A stretch of 64,000 nucleotides of DNA, taken from assembly GCF_031458255.1 (NCBI RefSeq), contig NZ_JAVDYC010000001.1, positions 2,737,001-2,801,000 on the forward strand, given 5' to 3'. This document shows positions 31,701 to 40,025 of this stretch, in pieces (within the stretch, counting starts at the first letter, position 1; each line of letters starts with the position of its first letter). The stretch is from Catenuloplanes niger. Lineage in GTDB: Bacteria > Actinomycetota > Actinomycetes > Mycobacteriales > Micromonosporaceae. The notes under the pieces are model-generated. The model made no database searches. It was not told the origin of the DNA and worked only from the letters and a program-made list of their open reading frames with translations. The translations under genes were made by a program, and so were the position numbers.

Positions 31701-34700
31701 ACCGCCAGACGTTGCCCTCCGGGTCGGTGACCGTCGCCTGCTGCCCACGCACGTTGTACGTGTACGTCGTGGCGTCGAAGGCACCGTTCGCGGTCGAACC
31801 GTGGTACTGCCGCAGCTCGATCAGCGCGCCCCGCGCGTCGGTGATCCGCGTCGTCGGAGTCTCGCCCGCGACCGGGTCGACGTGCACCCGATCCCCGCCG
31901 TAACGCGTGGTCGAGTGCCACTTCTCCTGCCCCGAGACCAGCGTCGTGGTCACCTTGACCCGGTCGGCCCCGTCGTAGGTGTACGCGGTCTGCAGGTCGA
32001 CCAGCCCGTTGTCGATCGCCTTCGTACCGTCGCTGGTCAGCAGCGCGCCCGACGGCGCACCCGCCGCGAAGTACGTGTCGTTGACCTTCGCCAGCTGGCC
32101 GGTGTGCGTGTAGAACGTGTCCGCGACCAGCCTGCCCCCCTCGGGGCCCTCGGACTGGGTCTGCCGCGGCCGGAGGAAACCGTCGTAGAGCGTGTACTCG
32201 GCGCCGTAGCCGACGCCGTCCGCCTCGATCTTCTCGGTCTTGGTCGACACGATCGTGCCGGCCTGGATCGTGTAGCTGTACTTGATCGACGGTGTCGTGC
32301 CCGCGCCTCGCGACCGGTCCGGGTTCCACACGCTGACGAGCCGGCCGATCGCGTCGTACGCCATCTCGGTCTTGCGCCCGTTCGGGTCCGACTGCGACTT
32401 GGGCAGGCCCCAGGCCGGCTCGTACTCCGTGGTGGTGACGAAGTTGAACGGTGCCGGGCTGGTCTCCACCTTGAGCGCGGTCAGCCCGTTGATCTCGGTG
32501 TACGCGGTCTTGGTGAGCGTCCCGACGCCGTCGCGCGACTCGACCGGACGCCCGTAGCCGTCGTAGACCGTGCTCGCCACCGGCACGAACGTCGCCGTGG
32601 TCCCGTCGTGCGTGGCCAGCTTCTCGGTCCGCGTCACGTCGCCCCTGGACGGCGCGGCGCCGAGCACGGTCGAGCCGTCGTGGTAGTTCCGGTCGTGGGT
32701 GAGCAGCTGCGTGGCCCGGTTCGGCGTCGCCGAGCACAGCACGGAGAAGCCCTCGACCTGCGACACCACCTGGTACAGGTGGATGTTCGGGTTGTCCGCG
32801 TAGGTGGTGCGGGTGCACTTCTCGTCACCGGTCACGGCCACGTCGCCGTGCTCGTCGACGCTCGTCACCCGGCCGAGCGCGGTCTCGTAGGTGGTGATGG
32901 TCTTCGTCTCCCGCCACCCGCCGGACTCCAGCGCGGTGAATCCGCGCTCGGAGGCCGGCGACACGAAGAACGAGCGGTCCCAGCCCCAGCTGTGCTGCAC
33001 GGCGGCGGTCTCGTGCCGCCACGGTGACGTGACCGTCTTCGAGATCATCGTCGCGCCGTCGAAGGCCTGCGTCTCGTACCCGAAGCCGACCAGTTCGTCG
33101 TGGTCGGTGTGCACGGTGCCGACCGAGTCGGTGACCGTGCCGCCCAGACCGCGCAGGTAGAAGTGGTCGCCGCGGGTCGTGGTGATCTGCCCGTTGCCCT
33201 GCCGCACCTGCACGTGTGCGTAGCCGCGCCAGTCCGACCAGGTCAGGTACTTGGCGTCGGAGAGGCCGTTCGGCTCCTCCTTCTTCCACCCGGCGTTGCC
33301 GAGGTATTCGTAGGAGGTGACCATGTCCGGCGCGCCACCGGTGTTGTCCGTCTCGATCACGGAGTCCACCACGTACTTGTGGAACCAGTCCGTGATCGGT
33401 TCCTTCTCGCCGGTCGGGTTCCACTTGACCGGGTAGCAGCGCTTCGTGCTCGACGACTCCGACGTCGGCAGGCTGCCGATGGCGCAGTCCGCGTCCTTGT
33501 AGTTGACGTCGACCTGACCGCCGGTGTCGTTCAGCACCAGGGTGAGGCGGGGGCGGATCAGCGGCGCGATGTTGTCCGCGGTGCCGTTGTCGATCCGGTT
33601 CGGCAGCTGCTTCGGGCCGAGCTCGACCGAGGGCATCGTGACGGTGCCACCGGCCAGGCCACGGTGCTGGATCTTGTGGAGCCACAGCGAGCGGGAGCCG
33701 TCCGCGTTGTTGGTGAACGTGTGCGTCAGGTCCCACGCGTCCACCGGCGTCCACGTCGAGGCGCCGCGGATCTCGGTGGTGACGGAGGTCAGGCGCTTGC
33801 GGGTCCAGAACGACGGCGACGCCTGCGACGGCGTGCACTTCGTGTTCTCCGCGCAGTTGCGGTCCCACGGCACGTCCGGCCACGACGTCGCGGTGCCGGC
33901 GTTCAGCGAGCCCGGCGCACAGTTGACGGTGCTGGTGGGCAGGCACCGCTCATCCGTCTTGAAGTGCACCCGGGCCGGCGCGTTCGTGGAGTAGACCGCG
34001 CCGTCCTTCTGCCCGTAGTCGACCCGGGTCAGGTAGCCGCCGCGGTCGTACCTCGTACCGTTGACGTCGAACTTCGCGTTCTTCGCGTAGTAGTTGAATT
34101 CCTTCTGGTAGAAGTACGAGACGACGTTGCCGTGCAGGTCCTTGACGTAGTCGAGGTTCCAGCGCCACCCCTCGGTGCACGCCGCGTTCGCGAAGGTGGC
34201 GTTGTAGCAGGGCTCGCCCGCGTCGTCGCTGTAGACGGGCACGGTCCAGGCCGAGTTCGTCTCCTGCTTGTCCGACGACCATCCCGGCAGGCGATTCAGG
34301 CCGAAGAAGTACTGCGTGCCGTCGACCGTGGTGACCTTCCAGTGCTCGCCGTTGGAGTCACCGTTCGTCGCACCGGTCAGGCGCTCGATCTTCGTGCCGT
34401 CGTCCGAGCTCAGCTTGTACGCGTTACCGGACTTGATCAGCTTCCCGGACCGGCCGGCCAGGGAGATCGTCGCGTTGTCGTACGCCCAGCAGAGGTCACC
34501 GACCGCGTCGTGGCCGTCGTCCACACATGCCTTGTAGGACCGCTCGATGAACCCCGGCTCGAACGCGAAGCCCTCACCGATCCACGAGCCCTGGTTGTTC
34601 GTGGCCGAGGTGCGCCCGTCCACGGTCTGCGAGCTGTAGGACAGCGTCACGCCCGGCGCCTCACCACCCGGCACCGGCGGCACGCGCATCGGGTAGGACC

Positions 34701-35490
34701 AGCTGAACGCGCCGGACGAGTTCGCCACGTTCCACTTCGACGACGGCGACAGCGACGTGGCCGCGTAGCTGCCCTGCGCCGACGCCTCCGCCGCGGCCGC
34801 CGCGATCAGCGACGACGAGGGTACGTCCGCGGACAGCGTCCGTGCCTGCGCGTCGTTCTCCGTCTGCAACGGCACCGGGAGGCACGTGGCGACGTTCGGC
34901 GTGGTCAGCGCGCACTCCGGCAGCCGCACCAGGCGCAGTCGTGCGCCGTAGTCGCCGCCGAACGCGTCGGCGAAGCCCGCGTAACTCAGCGACAACCGCA
35001 CCGATCCGGTGGACTTGCCGGCGACCGCGCCGACCCGCACCACGGGGCCGTCCACACCGGCGCGTGCGGAGGTCGCGCGGTCCAGCGTCTGCACCCGCAC
35101 CCGATCCGGCGCCGATCGAGCCGCGGCGGCGGCCGAACGTCCCGCGGGTGCCTTGACCGACACGGACATACCGCCGACAGCGACCGGTTTCGCACCGGCG
35201 GTGACCGCAACCTCCGCGGTCCCGGCCGCGGGCCAGGCAACCGTGGCCGGGGTGGCGGTCATGGCGTGCACCGGGTTCACCGGGCGCGGCTTCGCGGTGC
35301 CGTCCACACCGCGTACCGGCTCGCCCTGCTCCTGTGTGGCCGGACGGCTCAGTCCCGGTGCGGCCGTGGCCGGCTGGGCCACGACCTGCAGCAGCGTCGA
35401 GGAGACGATGATGGCGCTGAACGCGGCCAGACCGCGCACACGCGTCGATCGGCTACGGCGTTTCCAGGACTTGATGAGTCGACCGACCAT
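28759..35490 (-). CDS. RHS-family polymorphic toxin with Hint domain and novel C-terminal tip
   Basis: A 2243-residue exported protein. The signal peptide (about residues 17-44) ends VVAQPATAAPG. Residues about 250-450 resemble the SpvB/TcaC beta-sandwich (VTLSYSSQTVDGR, SWIGEGFAFEPGFIERSY). Many YD/RHS repeats follow (YDGFLRPRQTQSEG, YTYDGADRVKVT, YDASGNRIVRKEPG), closing with the RHS core REYDPAIGRFISVDPI and YAYGNNNPTSYSDPDGL near residue 1770. Residues 1984-2132 are a Hint domain (NSFTPGTLVLM, DNHPFW, ending VLVHNC), which should release the last 111 residues (28762-29094). That tip matches no toxin family I recognise. The ATG at 35490 is preceded by GGGAGG; an ATG at 35511 is weaker. Confidence 0.92.
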   Translation of the reverse strand: MVGRLIKSWKRRSRSTRVRGLAAFSAIIVSSTLLQVVAQPATAAPGLSRPATQEQGEPVRGVDGTAKPRPVNPVHAMTATPATVAWPAAGTAEVAVTAGAKPVAVGGMSVSVKAPAGRSAAAAARSAPDRVRVQTLDRATSARAGVDGPVVRVGAVAGKSTGSVRLSLSYAGFADAFGGDYGARLRLVRLPECALTTPNVATCLPVPLQTENDAQARTLSADVPSSSLIAAAAAEASAQGSYAATSLSPSSKWNVANSSGAFSWSYPMRVPPVPGGEAPGVTLSYSSQTVDGRTSATNNQGSWIGEGFAFEPGFIERSYKACVDDGHDAVGDLCWAYDNATISLAGRSGKLIKSGNAYKLSSDDGTKIERLTGATNGDSNGEHWKVTTVDGTQYFFGLNRLPGWSSDKQETNSAWTVPVYSDDAGEPCYNATFANAACTEGWRWNLDYVKDLHGNVVSYFYQKEFNYYAKNAKFDVNGTRYDRGGYLTRVDYGQKDGAVYSTNAPARVHFKTDERCLPTSTVNCAPGSLNAGTATSWPDVPWDRNCAENTKCTPSQASPSFWTRKRLTSVTTEIRGASTWTPVDAWDLTHTFTNNADGSRSLWLHKIQHRGLAGGTVTMPSVELGPKQLPNRIDNGTADNIAPLIRPRLTLVLNDTGGQVDVNYKDADCAIGSLPTSESSSTKRCYPVKWNPTGEKEPITDWFHKYVVDSVIETDNTGGAPDMVTSYEYLGNAGWKKEEPNGLSDAKYLTWSDWRGYAHVQVRQGNGQITTTRGDHFYLRGLGGTVTDSVGTVHTDHDELVGFGYETQAFDGATMISKTVTSPWRHETAAVQHSWGWDRSFFVSPASERGFTALESGGWRETKTITTYETALGRVTSVDEHGDVAVTGDEKCTRTTYADNPNIHLYQVVSQVEGFSVLCSATPNRATQLLTHDRNYHDGSTVLGAAPSRGDVTRTEKLATHDGTTATFVPVASTVYDGYGRPVESRDGVGTLTKTAYTEINGLTALKVETSPAPFNFVTTTEYEPAWGLPKSQSDPNGRKTEMAYDAIGRLVSVWNPDRSRGAGTTPSIKYSYTIQAGTIVSTKTEKIEADGVGYGAEYTLYDGFLRPRQTQSEGPEGGRLVADTFYTHTGQLAKVNDTYFAAGAPSGALLTSDGTKAIDNGLVDLQTAYTYDGADRVKVTTTLVSGQEKWHSTTRYGGDRVHVDPVAGETPTTRITDARGALIELRQYHGSTANGAFDATTYTYNVRGQQATVTDPEGNVWRYFYDQRGRKIKSEDPDAGTSTIAYNDLDRPVTTTNGNGESIHTEYDVVGRPLATYAGTDKTGTKLTEYTYDTVAKGEMYTASRIVNGSKFMQINSAFDVNYRPTEVRFSFPKAEVGDALGGTYIFHTAYNADGSVKSTTFPASGGLPGEGVIYSYDDLQRLTGIRDATSTILTKTSYGQTGELLQAELNTGGKKAWQTFEYEEGTSRLVKSRLDREGAPVIDFDQRYTYDASGNVERIEDKPAGGQTDIQCFTYDYLRRMTEARSTADTCESGTVGGPAAYRSTYTYDKAGNRVSETQHGIGGAASVTRDYVTPEPGAARPHALTQVTEKTISGDRLHTYEYDAAGNMTKRVQVGEEQTFDWNAEGKLDSVTKAGQKTSYIYDASGNRIVRKEPGATTLYVGGMELKLKTATGVVDGTRYYPVGSGAVVVRTVAGTFFEVADHHGTGQASIDATTGAITMRRSTPFGTPRGTQPASWSSEKGFVGGTQDSSTGLTHLGAREYDPAIGRFISVDPIIDSADPQQMHGYAYGNNNPTSYSDPDGLRPLVTEGGHAEEMFHKTNNTQFKKASNGKFYLYDRPSGKKATTANIGGYSVAPTPTVDPAVARAQAEAEAARQMVISVAKELGVILMEELGITDALDCFTKGDLGGCAATAVTVLTSFIGGLPAKLAAKYGLRWGKAAALGKRLYNLGGKLIEGAQKWIASRKRVDALGSCLTSGRPNSFTPGTLVLMANGTTKPIEDVEVGDQVLATQPETGETAAKTVVATIVGSGEKSLVRLTVDTDGDEGDSVDEITATDNHPFWIPEAGEWLQAIDLQPGQWLQTSAGTWVQITAVSRWTQSYQQVRNLTVGEIHTYYVVVGSTSVLVHNCGDEYDGLHRAEGESSQLEDYEPQHLRPEATAEVPLKFAVVGAVEGATDKWSASLPSKILGYLPEGNLKTGLDVAGRVAYGAYYSRRAYYENGGGYPAMHRAPERYRGRHRS

Positions 35491-35530
35491 CACGCCTCCC
35501 CCGTCAGACATGGATCAAGGTCGAGGCGAG

Positions 35531-35559
35531 ACGTTAGGCTTAACTGAATGTCGTGTCAA
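35531..35559 (-). promoter_or_regulatory. Sigma-70-type promoter of the RHS locus
   Basis: On the minus strand, TTGACA (35559-35554) and TAACGT (35536-35531) are separated by exactly 17 nt, about 40 nt upstream of the RHS start. This is the best consensus promoter seen in the window and suggests housekeeping-sigma transcription of the whole RHS-ClpN-FG-GAP-LamG run. Confidence 0.7.
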
Positions 35560-35765
35560 TATCACATTCGGTGCCCACTAACCACATGAGACAGCCGCAC
35601 TACGGGCGGTCACCGAGTAGAGCGGGATCGATACGCATCCCACCTGCAAGATCAACTTTGAGGGCGGCATCCGGCGGCTACGGTTCGTGAGCGCCGGTGT
35701 CCGGAATTCACCTGCGTGACATCGAGTGCACGACGCCGTCGATGCATGCCGACGGCGGAGGTGAG

Positions 35766-35812
35766 GGTGCGCCCAGCAGGACTCGAACCTGCGACCGGTG
35801 GATTAGAAGTCC
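35766..35812. repeat. Attachment site (left): 3' part of tRNA-Arg
   Basis: A 47-bp sequence identical to 51203-51249, the 3' half of the tRNA-Arg gene from the discriminator base to the anticodon loop. It lacks the 5' half and is not a functional tRNA. It is the left boundary of the integrated element, 144 bp before the integrase start. Confidence 0.9.
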
Positions 35813-35912
35813 TCGTTCAGTCAGGACCTCCACCAGGGGGAATTGCGTTTGCCCAGCTCAGATAGCACCAACTAGGACCACCCCCGACCATGCACGACCT
35901 CTTCGGACCATT

Positions 35913-35936
35913 TCGGTTAGCCCATGGGCTAACCGA
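35913..35936. promoter_or_regulatory. 24-bp perfect palindrome upstream of the integrase (putative operator)
   Basis: The two halves TCGGTTAGCCCA and TGGGCTAACCGA are exact reverse complements with no spacer. The palindrome ends 19 nt before the integrase GTG and 6 nt before a TACGCT that could be its -10 (35943-35948). It is well placed to bind a dimeric repressor controlling integrase, or an accessory recombination protein. Confidence 0.65.
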
Positions 35937-35955
35937 TTTGGGTACGCTGACGCAC

Positions 35956-37593
35956 GTGGCCAAGCTTGAGACGCGACGCAGCAAGGACGGCAAGTCGGGT
36001 TCATACCGCGTCAGTTGGCTGTTCGGCGGCTCTCGGGGCGGCAAGACGCAAACCTGCACCTTCACCGGGCTCGACAAGGGCGCGCTCTCGCTGGCAAACA
36101 CCGCGAAGGAGCTGGCAGAGGCTCGCCGGCACCGCATCACCAGCGACGAGGTTTACGCATCCGTCCTTGGAGAGCGCAAGAAGGTGAGCAGTACGCCCCT
36201 GGTCCGCGACTGGTTCGAGGAGTGGATCGGGTCACGTGTACGGCTCAGTCCACGGGAGCGCAGGAACTATCGCTCGAAGTTCGAGCGACGCATCGCCCCA
36301 CTGATCGGACATCTCCCCGTGGACCAGGTGACCTTCGTTGAGATCGGAAAGATCATCAACGACCTGAGGGTGCCACCCGTCAGCAGCGGGCACAAGCCCC
36401 TCGCGAACACCTCCGTAACCCGGTACTACTCAGTGGTCTTCTCTCTTTTCAAGGCTGCCGTGGCCAGGGGGCACATAACCGTCAACCCCTGTCTGGAGTC
36501 CGGGTTCGTCCGTAACGAGACGGACCATGACGACGAGGGGACCGAGCACCGCTTCTACCTCACCGAGGACCAATACCAGGTACTGCTGTCCGCGTTCAAA
36601 CCCGAGGACCGCATCGTGATCGAGCTGCTTGTTGGTACCGGTGGGCGGTACTCCGAGGTCACGGCACTGGCGGTGGAGGACATCCTGGCTCCGACAGCTA
36701 CGGAGGGCCCGCGGATCCGGTTTCGTCGTGCATGGAAGGAGAGCCGCGAGAAGAAGGGCTCCTGGTACCTCGGCCCGCCGAAGAGCCGGCAGCGACGCAC
36801 TGTCGGAATCTCCATGAACCTGTATGAGCAGCTGGTCGATTACGTGCAGGGCCTGCCACCGGAGGCGTTCGTCGTCCGGGCGCGCCGGGGAGGGCCGATG
36901 CGCTATCAGAACTGGCACACGCACATCTGGAAACCGGCGGTGCTGAACGCCCGGCGCTGTGGCCTGCATCCTCCCCCCAACCAGGAAACCCGCATGGAGG
37001 GCTCTTCCGGCCGCTGCGGCGATTACGGGGGCATCGGCGCCTACAGCGGGAAACCGTGCAACCTCTCCGTGGTGCCGGGATACAACCGGTGCGGTCGCCA
37101 TTTCGGGCCACGCGCAGACGCCGTCTCCACCTGTGGGTGTCCCGGGGTGCTTCCGAGAAACCTTAACGAACACGACCTGCGTCACAGCCATGCGGGATTC
37201 TTGTTCGCCAATCCAACCGTTACCGTCAACGCCATCAGCCGGCGCTTGGGTCACGGCAGCATACGTACCACCGTCGACATCTACGGCGGGCTACTTCCGA
37301 AGGCCGAGCAAGCGGCCATAGACGCGATTACCGCTGCCACGCGCAGCAAGCCCGGCCGACCAACGGCGGTGAAGCCTTTGAGCCTGCCGAAAACGACGTC
37401 ACGTGAGGTGGTACTAGCCGCTGCCCGTTCAGTCGCCGATAAGGACGGCCGCGTCGCCCGGAAGGATCTCACGGCCAAGATTGGTGATAGGCTAACGAAG
37501 ACAACTCTGGCGTACACTCTCACAGCACTGGTGAAGTCCGAGGCCTTGCTGCGCGAGCAGCGGAACAGGTACCGACTTCCCACTGCGGCCTAG
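35956..37593 (+). CDS. int: Tyrosine recombinase/integrase
   Basis: A 545-residue phage-type integrase. The N-terminal half has a SAM-like DNA-binding domain (about 90-190). The catalytic domain shows the first Arg in GTGGRYSEVTAL, HDLRHSHAG (His-x-x-Arg), LGHGSIRTT and the nucleophile Tyr in TVDIYGG. An unusual Cys/His-containing insertion (CGDYGG, CNLSVVPGYNRCGRHF, STCGCPG) lies between the first Arg and the HxxR and may bind zinc. The C-terminal ~90 residues form an extra basic, winged-helix-like tail. It would recombine attP with the tRNA-Arg site. The GTG at 35956 is preferred because the conserved KLETRRSKDG opening begins there; an ATG at 35890 would put the palindrome inside the gene. 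Confidence 0.9.
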   Translation: MAKLETRRSKDGKSGSYRVSWLFGGSRGGKTQTCTFTGLDKGALSLANTAKELAEARRHRITSDEVYASVLGERKKVSSTPLVRDWFEEWIGSRVRLSPRERRNYRSKFERRIAPLIGHLPVDQVTFVEIGKIINDLRVPPVSSGHKPLANTSVTRYYSVVFSLFKAAVARGHITVNPCLESGFVRNETDHDDEGTEHRFYLTEDQYQVLLSAFKPEDRIVIELLVGTGGRYSEVTALAVEDILAPTATEGPRIRFRRAWKESREKKGSWYLGPPKSRQRRTVGISMNLYEQLVDYVQGLPPEAFVVRARRGGPMRYQNWHTHIWKPAVLNARRCGLHPPPNQETRMEGSSGRCGDYGGIGAYSGKPCNLSVVPGYNRCGRHFGPRADAVSTCGCPGVLPRNLNEHDLRHSHAGFLFANPTVTVNAISRRLGHGSIRTTVDIYGGLLPKAEQAAIDAITAATRSKPGRPTAVKPLSLPKTTSREVVLAAARSVADKDGRVARKDLTAKIGDRLTKTTLAYTLTALVKSEALLREQRNRYRLPTAA

Positions 37594-37741
37594 AGCTGAC
37601 TCGTCGCGGACTCCCGTTCCTCGAACATTTAGAAGTATTTCGTGGCGCGGCAACCACGCACCAACTAGACGTGCACAATCAAACGGATGCGTCACACCCC
37701 GCGCTCGCACATCGTGCGCCATAGCAGCTCCCCCAATTGCA

Positions 37742-37770
37742 TTGACACGGTTGAAAGAGACCGGTCTACT
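37742..37770 (+). promoter_or_regulatory. Promoter of the IS-truncated gene at 37860
   Basis: TTGACA (37742-37747), a 17-nt spacer and TCTACT (37765-37770) make a plausible housekeeping promoter, 90 nt before the ATG. The 266 bp between the integrase and that ATG otherwise hold nothing I recognise. Confidence 0.5.
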
Positions 37771-37859
37771 TAAGATGGACGAAGAAGCAGGTAGCCGCTG
37801 AGTCACTATCGCCCGAACGGGATCCGCCGTAGAGGCGCATTCAGCCGAAAGGACTCGTC

Positions 37860-38001
37860 ATGACGACACCGAGCGGAACGCCCGCCTACCGGCGCGCCGA
37901 CTTTGACGGTCGGCAAGTAGCGGCCACCTGCACTCATCACGGCTCCTTAACGAGCGTGCCGGTGATGTACCGCGGTAGTCGCGTGACGGTGGCTATGGAT
38001 G
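37860..38001 (+). pseudogene. 5' fragment of an unknown gene cut by IS256-type insertion
   Basis: An ATG with AAAGGA upstream opens a frame (TTPSGTPAYRRADFDGRQVA) for 47 codons, until it meets the left inverted repeat of the IS256-family element at 38002. Beyond that the reading runs into the IS and overlaps the transposase start. With its own promoter and ribosome site this looks like the front end of a real gene whose remainder was lost. The family is not recognised. Confidence 0.5.
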
Positions 38002-39373
38002 GGACTGTACAAATAACGGCTGATCGACCGATCAAGGGAGAGACGCCAGATGACGACCGAGATCACCTCGGGGCAGGAGCCGGCCGCCAGGCCGGCGGAT
38101 GCGGTCACGGATGAGCAGTTGATCGCGATGCTGGTCGATCGGGCTCGTGGTGACGGGCTGAAGCTGACCGGTGAGGGTGGGCTGCTGCAGCAGCTGACCA
38201 AGCGGGTGCTGGAGTCAGCGCTGGACGGTGAGATCACCGACCACGTCGGCTACGACAAGCACGACCCGGCAGGTCGTGGCAGCGGGAACACCCGTAACGG
38301 CAGCCGAACCAAGACCGTGCTCACCGACGTCGGGCCGGTCGAGGTGCGAGTCCCACGCGATGCCGCGGGCACGTTCGAGCCGCAGATCGTGCGTAAGCGG
38401 CAGCGGCGGCTGACCGGCGTCGACGACATGGTGTTGTCGTTGTCGGCCAAGGGGTTGACCCACGGCGAGATCGCCGCGCACCTGGCCGAGGTCTACGGCG
38501 CTGAGGTGTCCAAGCAGACCATCTCCACCATCACCGACAAGGTCATGGACGGCATGGCGGAGTGGCAGAACCGGCCTCTGGACCGGGTCTACCCGGTCGT
38601 GTTCATCGATGCCATCAACGTCAAGATCCGCGATGGGCAGGTCGCGAACCGGCCGATCTACCTCGCCATGGCGGTCACCGTCGACGGGCACCGCGACATC
38701 CTTGGCATCTGGGCCGGTGACGGCGGTGAGGGCGCCAAGCACTGGCTGCACGTGCTGACCGAGCTGAAGAACCGCGGCGTCGCCGACGTGCTGATGCTCG
38801 TCTGCGACGGGCTCAAGGGCCTGCCGGAGGCGGTCGAGACCGTCTGGCCTCGCACGATCGTGCAGACGTGTGTGGTGCACCTGCTGCGCAACTCGTTCCG
38901 CTACGCCGCGCGCCAGGACTGGGACAAGATCGCCAAGGCGCTGCGGCCGGTCTACACCGCACCGACCGAGGACGCCGCGGCCGAGCGGTTCCTCGAGTTC
39001 GCCGAGGCGTGGGGCCGTAAGTATCCGGCGATCGTGAAGCTGTGGGAAAACGCCTGGGCCGAGTTCGTGCCGTTCCTCGCCTTCGACGCCGAGATCCGCA
39101 AGGTCATCTGCTCCACGAACGCGATCGAGTCGGTCAACGCCCGTATCCGCAAGGCCGTGCGAGCTCGCGGCCACTTCCCGAATGAGCAGGCCGCGCTCAA
39201 GTGCGTCTACATGGCCTTGATGAGCCTCGACCCCACCGGCGCGGGCCGAAGGCGCTGGACCATGCGCTGGAAGGCACCCCTGAACGCCTTCCAGATCGCC
39301 TTCGAAGGCCGGCTCACCCCGGCCGACAACTGACCACCTCAACAACCAAGATCAGCCGTTAACTTGACACTCC
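38002..39373 (+). mobile_element. IS256-family insertion sequence (copy A)
   Basis: A 1.37-kb element flanked by imperfect 24-bp inverted repeats (38002-38025 and 39350-39373, 19 of 24 matching, with TAACGGCTGATC identical). It contains one transposase gene. No 8-bp target duplication is found, and the flanks belong to two unrelated broken genes, suggesting a deletion or rearrangement adjacent to the element. Confidence 0.8.
38050..39333 (+). CDS. IS256-family transposase
   Basis: A 427-residue transposase with an N-terminal DNA-binding region and the family DDE residues in VFIDAINVKIRDGQ, VCDGLKGLPEAV and CSTNAIESVNARIRKAVR. The family C-motif HLLRNS and the C-terminal KAVRARGHFPNEQAALK are intact. 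It cuts and pastes the surrounding element in the cytoplasm. GGGAG lies about ten nucleotides before the ATG. It is full length, so it may be active; it resembles copy B on the other strand but is clearly divergent from it. Confidence 0.95.
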   Translation: MTTEITSGQEPAARPADAVTDEQLIAMLVDRARGDGLKLTGEGGLLQQLTKRVLESALDGEITDHVGYDKHDPAGRGSGNTRNGSRTKTVLTDVGPVEVRVPRDAAGTFEPQIVRKRQRRLTGVDDMVLSLSAKGLTHGEIAAHLAEVYGAEVSKQTISTITDKVMDGMAEWQNRPLDRVYPVVFIDAINVKIRDGQVANRPIYLAMAVTVDGHRDILGIWAGDGGEGAKHWLHVLTELKNRGVADVLMLVCDGLKGLPEAVETVWPRTIVQTCVVHLLRNSFRYAARQDWDKIAKALRPVYTAPTEDAAAERFLEFAEAWGRKYPAIVKLWENAWAEFVPFLAFDAEIRKVICSTNAIESVNARIRKAVRARGHFPNEQAALKCVYMALMSLDPTGAGRRRWTMRWKAPLNAFQIAFEGRLTPADN

Positions 39374-39970
39374 CCCATCTCGGTGTAGCCGGTCAGGGTG
39401 CGTAACCGCCCTGTGTGAAGGTCCTGTACCTGCAGCGTCCCGTCGCCGACGATGTTCGCTGTGTGCTGCCCGTCCGGGCTGGAGACCACCGCCCCCGCCG
39501 GCTCGATGTAGCCGGTCAGGGTGCGTGACTGCCCGGTGACAAGGTCCCAGACCCGCAGCATCCCACCGGCGCTGGCGCCGGCCAGGTGCTGCCCGTCTGA
39601 GCGGTACGCCACTGCCTCCACTGTCTCGGTGTTGCCGGTCAAGGTGCGTGACTCCTCGGTGGCAAGGTCCCAGACCCGCACTGTCCCGTCCTGGCCGGCG
39701 CTGGCCAGGTGCTGCCCATCCGGGCTGTACGCCACCGAGATCACTGGCCCGGTGTGGCCGGTCAGGGTGCGTGACCGAAGGTCCCAGACCCGCAGCGTCC
39801 CGCCGTCGCCGGCGCTGGCCAGGTGCTGCCCGTCCGGGCTGTACGCCACGGCCCTCACCGCCTCGGTGTAGTCGGTCAGGTTGCGTGACTGCCCGGTGGC
39901 AACGTCCCAGACCCGCAGCGTCCTGTCAAAGCTGGCGCTGGCCAGGTGCTTCCCATCCGGGCTGTACGCC
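39374..39970 (-). pseudogene. WD40-repeat protein fragment truncated at both ends by insertion sequences
   Basis: Minus-strand reading gives five WD40 blades of about 40 residues each: AYSPDGKHLASASFDRTL, SVAYSPDGQHLASAGQDG, then increasingly degenerate copies ending with VQDLHTGRLRTLTG instead of VWDL. The upstream end stops exactly at the IS21 terminus (39971) and the downstream end at the IS256 repeat (39373), so neither the start nor the stop of the original gene survives. Such blades usually belong to large NACHT or Ser/Thr kinase-WD40 proteins in actinobacteria. The parent cannot be identified. Confidence 0.8.
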
Positions 39971-39976
39971 TGTCAG

Positions 39977-40025
39977 CGCTCACGTAATTCCCCCAAGGGC
40001 CCGTGATCCGCTCACGTAATTCCCC
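39977..40025. repeat. IS21 terminal direct repeats
   Basis: CGCTCACGTAATTCCCC occurs at 39977-39993 and again, identically, at 40009-40025. Multiple copies near the ends are transposase-binding sites in IS21-type elements. Confidence 0.75.

Noticed and set aside
28768-33027. 1419-codon open frame on the plus strand opposite the RHS gene
   Set aside because: No domain or ribosome site; it mirrors RHS codons and breaks no real gap.
35768-35812. A second tRNA gene
   Set aside because: Only the 3' half is present; the D arm and 5' acceptor strand are missing, so it is an attachment-site remnant.
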